From the IMG/VR virus record IMGVR_UViG_3300031974_005289, positions 1 to 24,781 of that record: a DNA stretch of 24,781 bases; one strand, given 5' to 3'. This document shows, piece after piece, positions 7,095-14,512 of this stretch. Below the pieces are notes generated by a model. The model saw only the letters and a program-made list of their open reading frames with translations, ran no database searches and was not told where the DNA came from. Position numbers and translations under genes: made by a program. Source of the stretch: a virus. Numbering within the stretch: the stretch's first letter is position 1; every line of letters begins with the position of its first letter.

Positions 7095-7522
7095 CTGATA
7101 AAAGAATATATTGTTATTTTTATGAAAGAGGTGAGCTTCAAATTAATCCAGACGGTCAGGTTTTCCCTTGCTGCTTTATTGCAAATAGTATGTTTGTATC
7201 AAAAACATTTGGTTATCCAAAGCCTGGCACCTTAAAAAGAAGAGGAGACCCGGATGATATTAAATTTCAACTTGAAGAGCCGGAATCTGTAGCCGAGTGG
7301 GTTCCTGACAGAGATTGGATCTATTCAGAATATATTGAAAATGGCGATGATCTATGTTTGGATAATCATTCTATAGATGAAATAGTAAATCATGAATGGT
7401 TCAAAAAAATAGAAAAAGCCAGAGAGAAATGGGAAACCGCACCTATTATATGCAGAGAGCACTGTACCGTTGGTGGAGGAAGAAGTGGTCATTTATCTAG
7501 AAAGAAAGCAAATGATGAATGA
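7091..7522 (+). CDS. SPASM/auxiliary-cluster domain protein, partner of the preceding radical SAM core, 143 aa
   Basis: It has Cys8, then 'ELQINPDGQVFPCC' at 15-28 (Cys27/Cys28), the classic '.I..DG.v.PCC' segment of a SPASM or twitch domain. 'NHSIDEIVNHEWF' at 92-104 is the helix that normally follows ('sl.eiw....f'), and CREHC at 121-125 supplies further cluster-ligand candidates, with Cys89 also present. There is no CxxxCxxC radical SAM motif, so it cannot cleave SAM alone. The start overlaps the stop of the core gene as ATGA, and its end overlaps the next start the same way. It may bind the core as a separate subunit or be the detached C-terminal half of a formerly single protein. Confidence 0.7.
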   Translation: MTDKRIYCYFYERGELQINPDGQVFPCCFIANSMFVSKTFGYPKPGTLKRRGDPDDIKFQLEEPESVAEWVPDRDWIYSEYIENGDDLCLDNHSIDEIVNHEWFKKIEKAREKWETAPIICREHCTVGGGRSGHLSRKKANDE

Positions 7523-8622
7523 AATACTTTTGTAAGGCTCCTTTTACACAAATGTCAATTGATCCAGATGGAGCCGTGTTACCGTGCTGTAGATACACCA
7601 AGGCTTTAGGTTATCTAAAAGATGAGAGAATAGATGATATATGGAACAATGAAAATTATAAAAATCTTAGGTCTCAATTTCTGAATGGTGAGAAACCAAA
7701 AGAGTGTGCTGACTGCTGGCATGCCGAAGAATCAGGTGACAAAAGTTTAAGATCAACACAAAATTATTGGGCTAGACATATGAACTTTAAGAGACCTGAA
7801 GTTGATACAAGCCCGTTATATTACGAATTTAAGACCACAAATGTTTGCAATTTAAAGTGTAGGATGTGTGGACCAATTAATTCAAGTCAAATAGCAAAAG
7901 AAGAATCCAGTATTGATGTTAGAAAACATTATCTTTCAAACAAGATTATAGGTACACATCACGAACCGATTCTTAAAGATTGGCTTGACGATTGTAGATA
8001 TATTTTATTTGCAGGCGGGGAACCATTTGTAAATAATGAAATTAAGACAATAGCCGATTATCTAAATGATAATGATTTACTTAAAGACATTGAAGTTTTG
8101 GTTGTCACAAACGGTACACACTATGATAAGGATTTCATTGATCAGTTTAAACAAATAAAAAAATTTCATCTTAGAATTAGTTTGGATGATATTAACGAAA
8201 GAAATAACTATCAAAGAGAAGGTTCAGACTTTAAGTTAATACAAAAAAATGTTTTAAAGTTTAAAAAAGATTTTGACGATATAATGTTTAACTGCACTGT
8301 AAATTGGTACAACATATGGGATATTGATAAATTCTTTGATTATTGTGATAAGGTTTCAATACCAGTATCTGTACAATTTGTAGAAAATCCTGCCTATTTG
8401 AATATATCAAATCTACCTCAAGAGATAAAGGAAAAAATAAACACAAAATATAAAAATTCAAAAGATGCAAGAATTAAGGTAATTCTAAATAGAATGAATA
8501 TATCCGGTAAAAATGTAATTGAAAGTTTTCGAAAGCATGTTACATACTATGATCTACTTAGAAATAACAATTTTGAAATGACCTTTCCAGAATGGAGTGC
8601 GATATTAAGTAATGTACGGTGA
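7519..8622 (+). CDS. Twitch-domain radical SAM protein, 367 aa (copy A)
   Basis: An N-terminal twitch-like cysteine module (Cys5, 'MSIDPDGAVLPCC' with Cys23/Cys24, and CADC at 63-66) precedes the radical SAM core. The core has the cluster motif NVCNLKCRMCG with Cys110, Cys114 and Cys117, the SAM motif FAGGEPF at 164-170, VVTNGT at 195-200 and a RISLDD strand near 219. The reversed order, auxiliary cysteines first and core second, is seen in the 'twitch domain-containing radical SAM protein' group of marine phages and bacteria. Characterised relatives of the wider SPASM/twitch class oxidise peptides or sugars (sulphur-to-carbon or carbon-carbon bonds, alcohol oxidation); the substrate here is unknown. 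ATGA overlap with the upstream gene; 11-base overlap with the downstream one. Confidence 0.85.
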   Translation: MKYFCKAPFTQMSIDPDGAVLPCCRYTKALGYLKDERIDDIWNNENYKNLRSQFLNGEKPKECADCWHAEESGDKSLRSTQNYWARHMNFKRPEVDTSPLYYEFKTTNVCNLKCRMCGPINSSQIAKEESSIDVRKHYLSNKIIGTHHEPILKDWLDDCRYILFAGGEPFVNNEIKTIADYLNDNDLLKDIEVLVVTNGTHYDKDFIDQFKQIKKFHLRISLDDINERNNYQREGSDFKLIQKNVLKFKKDFDDIMFNCTVNWYNIWDIDKFFDYCDKVSIPVSVQFVENPAYLNISNLPQEIKEKINTKYKNSKDARIKVILNRMNISGKNVIESFRKHVTYYDLLRNNNFEMTFPEWSAILSNVR

Positions 8623-9685
8623 ATACACATGCAACGCTCCATTTAACAATATGTATGTCCAACTCACAGGCAAGGTGTCTCCTTGTTGGAAATCTGTTGG
8701 GTTTGGTGATACATGGAGCAAAGATAGATCGTTAATGGATATATGGAAAGGAAATGAATTTCAGAAATATAGAGACGCGTTAATTCAAGATGCCTTTATC
8801 TATAGATGTAAGGAATGTAAGACTGATATTGACAATGGTGTATATCCTTTAGCAAAAGCATACGAAAACTTTCCAGTAAATCATATGCCATCAATGATGG
8901 AAATTGAGCTTAGTAATCAATGCAATCTGGAATGCATTATGTGCAGTGGTTTTTTGAGTAGTGGTATCCGTAAAAACAGAGATAAACTTCCACCTTTACC
9001 ACAGATATTTGATGATTCATTTAATGAACAAATGAAGGAGTTTATACCTCATCTTACTGAACTTAGGGTAAATGGTGGTGAGCCCTTTGCCCAGAAAATT
9101 TTATTGGATTTATTGGATGTGGTTGCAGAAATTAAGCCAGATCTTAAGGTTAATATTGCAACAAATGGAACCGTATATAATAAAAGGGTTCAATCAATAT
9201 TGGATAAATGTAACATAAGCCTTAATGTTAGTATTGACAGCCTAATACCTAAAAGATACGAAGAGATAAGAATCAATGCATCATTTAATATACTTATGAA
9301 AAATTTTGAAATATTCAATAACTATCATCACAAAAATAATAAGTTAATGTCAGTTATGGTAAATCCTATGAATATGAATTGGGATGAGATGGTAGGCTAT
9401 ATACCTTGGGCTACCGAAAAAAAAGTGAATATATGGTACAACACTATTTTATATCCTCATCACCTTACGATAAGAAATTTGCCTGCAAAGGAAATTGGGA
9501 AAATAATTGATTACATGGAAAAAGAATTTGACGAGCTTAGTGGCCACGACCCTATGAATAATATACCTACTCTTAAAAATTTAATAGATCTTATTAAACA
9601 ATGGTACCTTGATGCTTTGGCAGAAATAGATATTCCTAAGTACGATGATAGAGGAAGTTTACTACATGATAAAGGGCTTCAATAG
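8612..9685 (+). CDS. Twitch-domain radical SAM protein, 357 aa (copy B)
   Basis: It has the same architecture as the preceding gene: Cys7 with 'CNAPFNNMYVQ', 'GKVSPCW' at 20-26, CKEC at 66-69, then the core with NQCNLECIMC (Cys104, Cys108, Cys111), VNGGEPFA at 153-160, IATNGT at 182-187 and a SIDS strand. The auxiliary module differs: copy A has PCC at the second position and this one has PCW, so one potential ligand is missing and the auxiliary cluster may be altered. It is the last gene of the island, and its final 50 bases lie opposite the 3' end of a minus-strand gene. Duplication with divergence suggests two steps on one substrate or two substrates. Confidence 0.85.
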   Translation: MYGEYTCNAPFNNMYVQLTGKVSPCWKSVGFGDTWSKDRSLMDIWKGNEFQKYRDALIQDAFIYRCKECKTDIDNGVYPLAKAYENFPVNHMPSMMEIELSNQCNLECIMCSGFLSSGIRKNRDKLPPLPQIFDDSFNEQMKEFIPHLTELRVNGGEPFAQKILLDLLDVVAEIKPDLKVNIATNGTVYNKRVQSILDKCNISLNVSIDSLIPKRYEEIRINASFNILMKNFEIFNNYHHKNNKLMSVMVNPMNMNWDEMVGYIPWATEKKVNIWYNTILYPHHLTIRNLPAKEIGKIIDYMEKEFDELSGHDPMNNIPTLKNLIDLIKQWYLDALAEIDIPKYDDRGSLLHDKGLQ

Positions 9686-10175
9686 CGCTTTTTGATTTAC
9701 GTATATCTTTTTTTAATTCCTTATCTTTGGCATTTGCTATTTCCTCCCATTCAAATAACGCTAACTTGAAAAGAAAAAGCCTTTCCTTGTTCTGTTCCTC
9801 TGTTGATGTAGGCCTGGAGTCAAGTGTAAAAAAGGTTTTTACTAGAGACTCCATGGTATCTTTTGACATATTATCATAGGTCTCTTGAAGAAAATCATCT
9901 TTCACATCCATTACTTTTAAGAGCATTTGATCTCTTGTTCTCTCCAATTCTTGATTTCGAATATAGGTTCTTTCCATTAGATCATCTATGGTAACACAGC
10001 GACCAGATTCGTCAATAGGATGCTTCAAAAATTTTTCCCACTGTATATTACCTTCCGCTACATTTACAACGTGTGTTCTGTACACGTTTTCTGTTTCGGA
10101 CCACCAAACAGATTCAACTATTGTTCTTGCATTATTTGTAAAATATGCATCTACAAACTTGTGTCCTTCAATCAT
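9636..10175 (-). CDS. Unknown protein at the end of the fibre gene block, 179 aa
   Basis: I do not recognise this protein. It is mostly helical and highly charged, with an N-terminal strand-rich part (residues 1-45, including VESVWWSETENVYRTHVV), a middle section TIDDLMERTYIRNQELERTRDQ, and a Lys/Glu-rich C-terminal helix pair (about 140-175). There is no cysteine motif, signal peptide or membrane segment. The start overlaps the stop of the 337-aa gene as TAATG, so it is the last gene of the late structural run that begins with gp25. A virion-associated or assembly-helper protein is possible. Its last 50 bases overlap the end of the oppositely oriented radical SAM gene. Confidence 0.7.
   Translation of the reverse strand: MIEGHKFVDAYFTNNARTIVESVWWSETENVYRTHVVNVAEGNIQWEKFLKHPIDESGRCVTIDDLMERTYIRNQELERTRDQMLLKVMDVKDDFLQETYDNMSKDTMESLVKTFFTLDSRPTSTEEQNKERLFLFKLALFEWEEIANAKDKELKKDIRKSKSAIEALYHVVNFLYHRT
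9671..9693. terminator. Weak stem-loop between the convergent gene ends, possible bidirectional terminator
   Basis: The bases AAAGGGC, a 7-base loop, then GCGCTTT can pair with one G-G mismatch, and are followed by more T residues on the plus strand. On the minus strand the structure is preceded by AAAAA and followed by CCCTTT. It covers the stop codon of the last island gene. The stem is short, so this is tentative. Confidence 0.3.
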
Positions 10176-11188
10176 TATGTTCTCTCCAGTTTTAATTCGT
10201 ATGTATTTGCTGTGATCAGAGTACCATTAGGAAATTCTTGTGCACGATAGTCGTTCGTGGTGAAATCATATGTTTGAAAATCACCAGTTACGGTTGCGGC
10301 ATCTAATACTGTATTTGTCATAGCGGTTCCTTGTGTTGTCCCAGAACCATCAACGTTATATCTTAGTGTCATTCCTGTGTATGAATAAATTGCATGTCTT
10401 ATTAAAGGAGCAAAATAATCATCGAACTCTGTTTGTGTCATATGTCTTAAACCAGCAGGATTATTTGGTCCATTGTTGGTATAATCAACAACCAAAGGTC
10501 CTCTCCACCCACCACCTACAGATGATACTCCATCAATTTGATATAGCCTAAAATCTGTAAATGTGTAGATATCTTGAAAAATTTGGCCAGGTGTAACACC
10601 ATCTCCAATGTTGACACGATTGTAATTAGGAATATCAGCTGCTGTATCTCTGTAGACTAAACCTAAGTTTGTTGAACCAGAAATAGAAGCAGCCGTGCTG
10701 ATATAGTAAGCTCCTGCGGCAATAGCATCTGTACCATTTGCGCCAACCATTCTGGTTACAACAGGATCTATAAATGTGTCCAAAATATCCTGATAGGTCA
10801 TTTCCTGAACACCATTTGATGTAGGTCTTACAGGCTTATATCTATGACCTGGATATGATATAACGGGTGATGATGGTGCAGTAACGGTTTGACTAATTTT
10901 ATCATATAGTGTTGTAACAACCTGAGGTTCCTGTGTATCAGCCTCTGTTGGATAATATGTAACTGTTGGCCAACCAGCAGAGGTATTTCTTTCTGCTGCA
11001 CCAGATCTATATCTTGTATCAGTCATTGATGGCGAGATATTACCATTTGATGTTACAACACTTAACTCAACAGAAGGGTCCTGAGAATAAAGATAACCAA
11101 TCTGTTGTAACATCAATTCATATTCAGCCGACGTGCATTCTTTTATTCGAATGTTATTATCGGACACCATTGGTCTGTAAACTGTCAT
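10175..11188 (-). CDS. Probable virion structural (tail/fibre-region) protein, 337 aa
   Basis: The protein starts MTVYRPMVSDNNIRIKE and is rich in Thr, Tyr, Asn and Gly, with many short strand-like segments. Two helical stretches contain similar wording: MTYQDILDTFIDPVVTRM (residues about 129-146) and MTQTEFDDYFAPLIRHAI (about 250-267). These look like two copies of one structural unit, 'MT..(D/E)..D.f..P.(V/I).......', each followed by a Gly-rich beta region. No enzyme motif is visible. It stands directly after the two DSA-repeat fibre genes and is coupled by TAATG to the 179-aa gene. AAGGTT lies ahead of its ATG. The name is by context and composition. Confidence 0.7.
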   Translation of the reverse strand: MTVYRPMVSDNNIRIKECTSAEYELMLQQIGYLYSQDPSVELSVVTSNGNISPSMTDTRYRSGAAERNTSAGWPTVTYYPTEADTQEPQVVTTLYDKISQTVTAPSSPVISYPGHRYKPVRPTSNGVQEMTYQDILDTFIDPVVTRMVGANGTDAIAAGAYYISTAASISGSTNLGLVYRDTAADIPNYNRVNIGDGVTPGQIFQDIYTFTDFRLYQIDGVSSVGGGWRGPLVVDYTNNGPNNPAGLRHMTQTEFDDYFAPLIRHAIYSYTGMTLRYNVDGSGTTQGTAMTNTVLDAATVTGDFQTYDFTTNDYRAQEFPNGTLITANTYELKLERT

Positions 11189-11196
11189 GATAAACC

Positions 11197-11874
11197 TTAC
11201 GCAATTGTTGGATCATTGTTGGTTGATAAGAAATATCCTGCCAAAACTATTGTACCGGAATCATTCTTTACAGTAAACAACTTGGCATTATCTAGTTCAA
11301 TTCTATCACTATCAATAATTAATTTTGTAACTTCCAAATTTGTTATGGATGCACTATCAATTGTGGCATATGTAATATCTGCTTGATTTGCTGTTAGTTT
11401 AATTACTGTGGCACTATCAATGCTGAGTGATGTTACCTTAAGGTTATTTACATAGGCACTATCAATTGTTAAAATTGCACCAGGTTCAACACCAATACTA
11501 TCAACATTTATTGTTGCAAATCTTGCGCTATCGGCATACATTGTGCCTGTAACATATAGGTTTCTTATGGTTGCACTGTCAATTGTGGCACTGTCAGCAA
11601 TAAGTTTACCTACCCGAATTCTTTTGAACTCAGCAGAGTCACCAATAAAACCTTTTACATAAAGATTACCTGTGCCACTGAAAAGTGTGGTTCCGATACT
11701 ATCAAGTAAACCACCTGTATAATTTATAGCACTTACAAGATTGGAATCGGCATAGTTATTTGCAAAATCTGAATCTAAATTATCCAGATCACCTATGTAA
11801 TCTGACATCAGATTGGTGTTGTTCATAAATGTGCCAATGGCATCAACTAAATCTGTTGTAACTTTACGAGTCAT
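11197..11874 (-). CDS. DSA-repeat tail-fibre-like protein, 225 aa
   Basis: After an N-terminal helix-turn segment (LMSDYIGDLDNLDSDF at 22-37, then DSNLVSAINYTG at 43-54) the middle of the protein (about 79-175) consists of imperfect repeats of the form D-S-A-x-hydrophobic-x-x-L. DSA occurs seven times, near residues 79, 94, 99, 115, 138, 153 and 173. Such regular short repeats suggest a trimeric beta-helical or layered fibre shaft. The last 30 residues form a small C-terminal strand region. The N-terminal block is shared with the next upstream gene, so the two are paralogues, probably attaching to the same site. AGAGGAAA stands ahead of the ATG as a strong ribosome-binding site. Confidence 0.75.
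   Translation of the reverse strand: MTRKVTTDLVDAIGTFMNNTNLMSDYIGDLDNLDSDFANNYADSNLVSAINYTGGLLDSIGTTLFSGTGNLYVKGFIGDSAEFKRIRVGKLIADSATIDSATIRNLYVTGTMYADSARFATINVDSIGVEPGAILTIDSAYVNNLKVTSLSIDSATVIKLTANQADITYATIDSASITNLEVTKLIIDSDRIELDNAKLFTVKNDSGTIVLAGYFLSTNNDPTIA
11350..11640 (-). repeat. Asp-Ser-Ala coding repeat array in a fibre shaft
   Basis: Seven DSA units spaced 5 to 23 residues apart, most followed by a hydrophobic residue two places later and a Leu near position +5 (for example DSATIRNL, DSAYVNNL, DSASITNL). At DNA level the recurrent word on the plus strand is 'gcactatcaa' or a close variant. Confidence 0.7.
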
Positions 11875-11882
11875 ATTTTCCT

Positions 11883-12722
11883 CTATACACTATCAACATC
11901 CAACTGATAAGCAGCAAAGTAGATGGTACCAGAATCTCCCTGGCCTATTGAATCATAACCCAACGAATCCGCAATAATAAAAGGCCTTGCATACTTGAAT
12001 TCCAAACCAGGGCTATCGGTCAATGTTAATATATTTATATCCGCAGTTTCAATGAAGGCAGAATCAATATGGACACCGGAATCTCCACCACTATCAGATA
12101 TAAAATATGTTATATTGATCTTGTTAAGAACAAGTGCACTGTCAATCACACCGACCTGATATCGCCATCTTAAACTTTTAAAGAAAACAGTAGCTGTACT
12201 ATCAAGTGCTGTTAGGCTAGTGATAAAACCACTATCAGTAATTGTAAGTTGACCAAACGTAGCGCTGTCCGGATATTCACGAAGGTTTAATACATTTAAT
12301 TCTCTAAATTTTGCTGAATCTGCAGTAAAGTCAAATCCGGCAGTTCCGGGTGAATCACCATACCATGTAGGGTCAGTCGGACCCAAGGTCATTGCAGAGT
12401 CATAATTCCAAAGTTGATTGACACGAATTAGATCCAGATCACCAGAATCAACAAATAACTTCATTGAGACTTGTCTTGTGGAGGATGATGTCCCACCAAG
12501 TAATGAATTGTAGATATCTGTGGCTTCTCGGCCAAGATAATCTACAGCACTGACAAGATTTGAATCCTTATCAATTGGATAACCATCTAAAGACCAAGTA
12601 TTACCAGGTTGAAATGTTGTGTCTAGGTCATCCAGATCACCCATGTAATCAGACAAGGTATTAACCTTGTTGTACCAGGAATCAATTAAATCTGAATCAG
12701 TGACTAGAATCGTACGTGCCAT
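11883..12722 (-). CDS. DSA-repeat tail-fibre-like protein, 279 aa
   Basis: The N terminus shares the block LSDYMGDLDDLDTTF (residues 23-37) and DSNLVSAVDYLG (53-64) with the adjacent 225-aa protein. It has an extra Trp- and Gly-containing loop of about 12 residues between the two halves. The rest has DSA five times plus several DSG and DST variants, again in the 'DSA-x-hydrophobic-x-x-L' setting (DSAKFRELNVL, DSATFGQLTI, DSALVLNKI). A fibre or fibre-connector role is inferred. The start overlaps the stop of the 66-aa coiled-coil gene as TAATG. An exact late-promoter box falls inside the gene at 12032-12039 on the coding strand, which might add transcripts for the downstream genes or be chance. 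Confidence 0.75.
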   Translation of the reverse strand: MARTILVTDSDLIDSWYNKVNTLSDYMGDLDDLDTTFQPGNTWSLDGYPIDKDSNLVSAVDYLGREATDIYNSLLGGTSSSTRQVSMKLFVDSGDLDLIRVNQLWNYDSAMTLGPTDPTWYGDSPGTAGFDFTADSAKFRELNVLNLREYPDSATFGQLTITDSGFITSLTALDSTATVFFKSLRWRYQVGVIDSALVLNKINITYFISDSGGDSGVHIDSAFIETADINILTLTDSPGLEFKYARPFIIADSLGYDSIGQGDSGTIYFAAYQLDVDSV

Positions 12723-12922
12723 TATAATTTCTCTAAGATTTGTTTCATCATGTCTTTGAGTTCAGACACGTCGTTCTTCAACTCTTCAACCTCTTTTTCT
12801 TTTTCCTTGCGTAACCTCTTACGTTCACGTGCAGCCTCAATTTCACTTTTATTAGTATTCAATATAACACCATTTTCTGTCTTTACTAAACCGCTATAAC
12901 CTTCAATTTTCTTATAATTCAT
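12722..12922 (-). CDS. Small coiled-coil protein, 66 aa
   Basis: An N-terminal strand segment (MNYKKIEGYSGLVKTENGVI) is followed from about residue 26 by a continuous charged helix with heptad spacing of Leu, Val and Met (KEVEELKNDVSELKDMMKQ), a strong coiled-coil candidate. Small proteins of this form occur among baseplate and fibre genes of marine T4-like phages, from memory. It is locked between two structural genes by TAATG-type overlaps at both ends (stop at 12722, start at 12922). It may be a trimeric connector or an assembly factor; its exact role is not known to me. Confidence 0.75.
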   Translation of the reverse strand: MNYKKIEGYSGLVKTENGVILNTNKSEIEAARERKRLRKEKEKEVEELKNDVSELKDMMKQILEKL

Positions 12923-14499
12923 TATACACTCAATGCAATTGCCCTTAAATCTTTAAATTGTGGTACCTTGGCACTATTTGTGCTATTCATAACTATCTTA
13001 AGTTGGAATTGTGTAAACGCTGATAGAACACCGCCTTGTCCACCAACCAGGTATTCATATTCTCTAAACACCTTTGGATTTTCGTCCGTAGGTAATATTT
13101 TTTCTGGTTGTACGAGAGTAAAATCAACATCACCAAGATTTTCATCAGAGGTAGAGGTTCTGTAATATACATCAAATGATGTTCCTTTAGGTTTATTTGC
13201 AGATAGGAATATCTTAAGTCCTACTGCTGTTTCACCAAGTCTTATCAGTGTTGTTAGATGTCTTGCTGCAGAACTACCACCTTTGGCATTTGTCTCACTT
13301 AGGAAATTAAGTGGAACATTAAACCCTGAAGTTGATGCTGAATCTTGATTGTCAATAACATTGTCTATAAGAACCAATGATGATCTTTGTAAGTCAACCA
13401 TAGGAGCCACAAATTCGCTATTGGTAAAGAAATTTAATTGCATTTGTGCTGTTTTGGCCCCAATACCAATTTCTACATCAGCAATTGAATCTGCTGCAAC
13501 AACATAATTGTTTTCCAAAACATAATTATCTTTATTAAGAACTATATTTGTATATGTGCCATCTACAGTATATGGGGTCTCTGTCCCGGCAAAAGACTTA
13601 CCGGTGGTACCTTTATAACCGGCAGAATAACTTGCCCCAGCTGGAACAATCATTGAAAGACTTGGATGTACTATACTGTATGGAATGTTTTGTGTTGTAA
13701 TAATTCTATTTCCGCCTCCCACTTCATCAGAGTCAGCCGCAGTATTATTTTTAAATCTAAATCCTGTCCAATCAACCTCTGTAATTGTATGACTACCATT
13801 AACGTTTAATCCGCCTACATTATCAGCACCACTAATTGATACGGTATCATTTATTTGAAGGCCGTGATTATAACTGAAAACTGTTACATCACTATCGCCT
13901 CCTACAGTTTGAATCGAATTACGATTCAACAATTTGCGTGGAACAGAAGCATTGTTTAGATAAACAGTTGTAGTTTGTGTTGGATCAAATTTTGCTCTAT
14001 ATAAAGTAAACTTAAGATCTTGTTTTTGATCTGCAGTAAAGGTTGCACCATTCTGTGAATAGAAAAGACTACCAAGATTTGGATTAACATTTACACGATC
14101 TGATGCAGATCCAAGTATCTGTTCATCAATTTCCGAAATAAAAATTTCATATTCCGGGGTTTCTGCATATACAACAATTGCATAATCGGTATTCCCATTT
14201 AGAAAAATAGGTTCATCAAATTGAAACGTTGTTGCTGCTGAGGCATCAGTAGAGGTATTAACATTGTTATATGAAACATAAACAACTGAACCAGGCACAA
14301 TTTCCGTATCGGAGGGTGAGCCATTTCTCATAGGCCTCAGATGCATAGACACAGGCAATTGTAAGTTTGCTGTAGGACTAAAGGTTGAGGCAAAATATAG
14401 ATCAATCTTAGTTGCATAGTAACCTGAAGGTTCGTCAACAAAGAAAGATTGAGCTATAGGTTGTTTGCCTATCTTATATCCTAATGAATTTACAGACAT
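12922..14499 (-). CDS. Virion structural protein, baseplate/fibre region, 525 aa
   Basis: The first 180 residues form a recognisable marine-phage module: QPIAQSFFVDEPSGYYATKI at 13-32, LPVSMHLRPMRNGSPSDTEI near 48-67, then a strand series FQFDEPIFLNGNTDYAIVVY, a 'YEIFISEI' strand, 'SLFYSQNGATFTADQKQDLKF' split over two strands, and LYRAKF near 167-172. This reads like a jelly-roll or carbohydrate-binding-like domain that also occurs in other T4-like tail proteins. A Gly/Asp-rich middle (about 200-290) and further strands follow. No catalytic motif is seen. It lies directly after the DUF4815-type protein, where T4 has gp9-gp12 genes, so it may act at the baseplate-fibre junction. AGGGGGAA precedes the ATG. 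Confidence 0.75.
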   Translation of the reverse strand: MSVNSLGYKIGKQPIAQSFFVDEPSGYYATKIDLYFASTFSPTANLQLPVSMHLRPMRNGSPSDTEIVPGSVVYVSYNNVNTSTDASAATTFQFDEPIFLNGNTDYAIVVYAETPEYEIFISEIDEQILGSASDRVNVNPNLGSLFYSQNGATFTADQKQDLKFTLYRAKFDPTQTTTVYLNNASVPRKLLNRNSIQTVGGDSDVTVFSYNHGLQINDTVSISGADNVGGLNVNGSHTITEVDWTGFRFKNNTAADSDEVGGGNRIITTQNIPYSIVHPSLSMIVPAGASYSAGYKGTTGKSFAGTETPYTVDGTYTNIVLNKDNYVLENNYVVAADSIADVEIGIGAKTAQMQLNFFTNSEFVAPMVDLQRSSLVLIDNVIDNQDSASTSGFNVPLNFLSETNAKGGSSAARHLTTLIRLGETAVGLKIFLSANKPKGTSFDVYYRTSTSDENLGDVDFTLVQPEKILPTDENPKVFREYEYLVGGQGGVLSAFTQFQLKIVMNSTNSAKVPQFKDLRAIALSV

Positions 14500-14512
14500 T
14501 TTCTAATTCCCC

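Noticed and set aside
1046-9685. Island as a lipid- or DNA-modification system
   Set aside because: There is no nucleotide-base enzyme (thymidylate-type, deaminase, DNA glucosyltransferase-like) and no membrane protein, so DNA modification is not supported; a glycan or peptide target is kept as the better guess.
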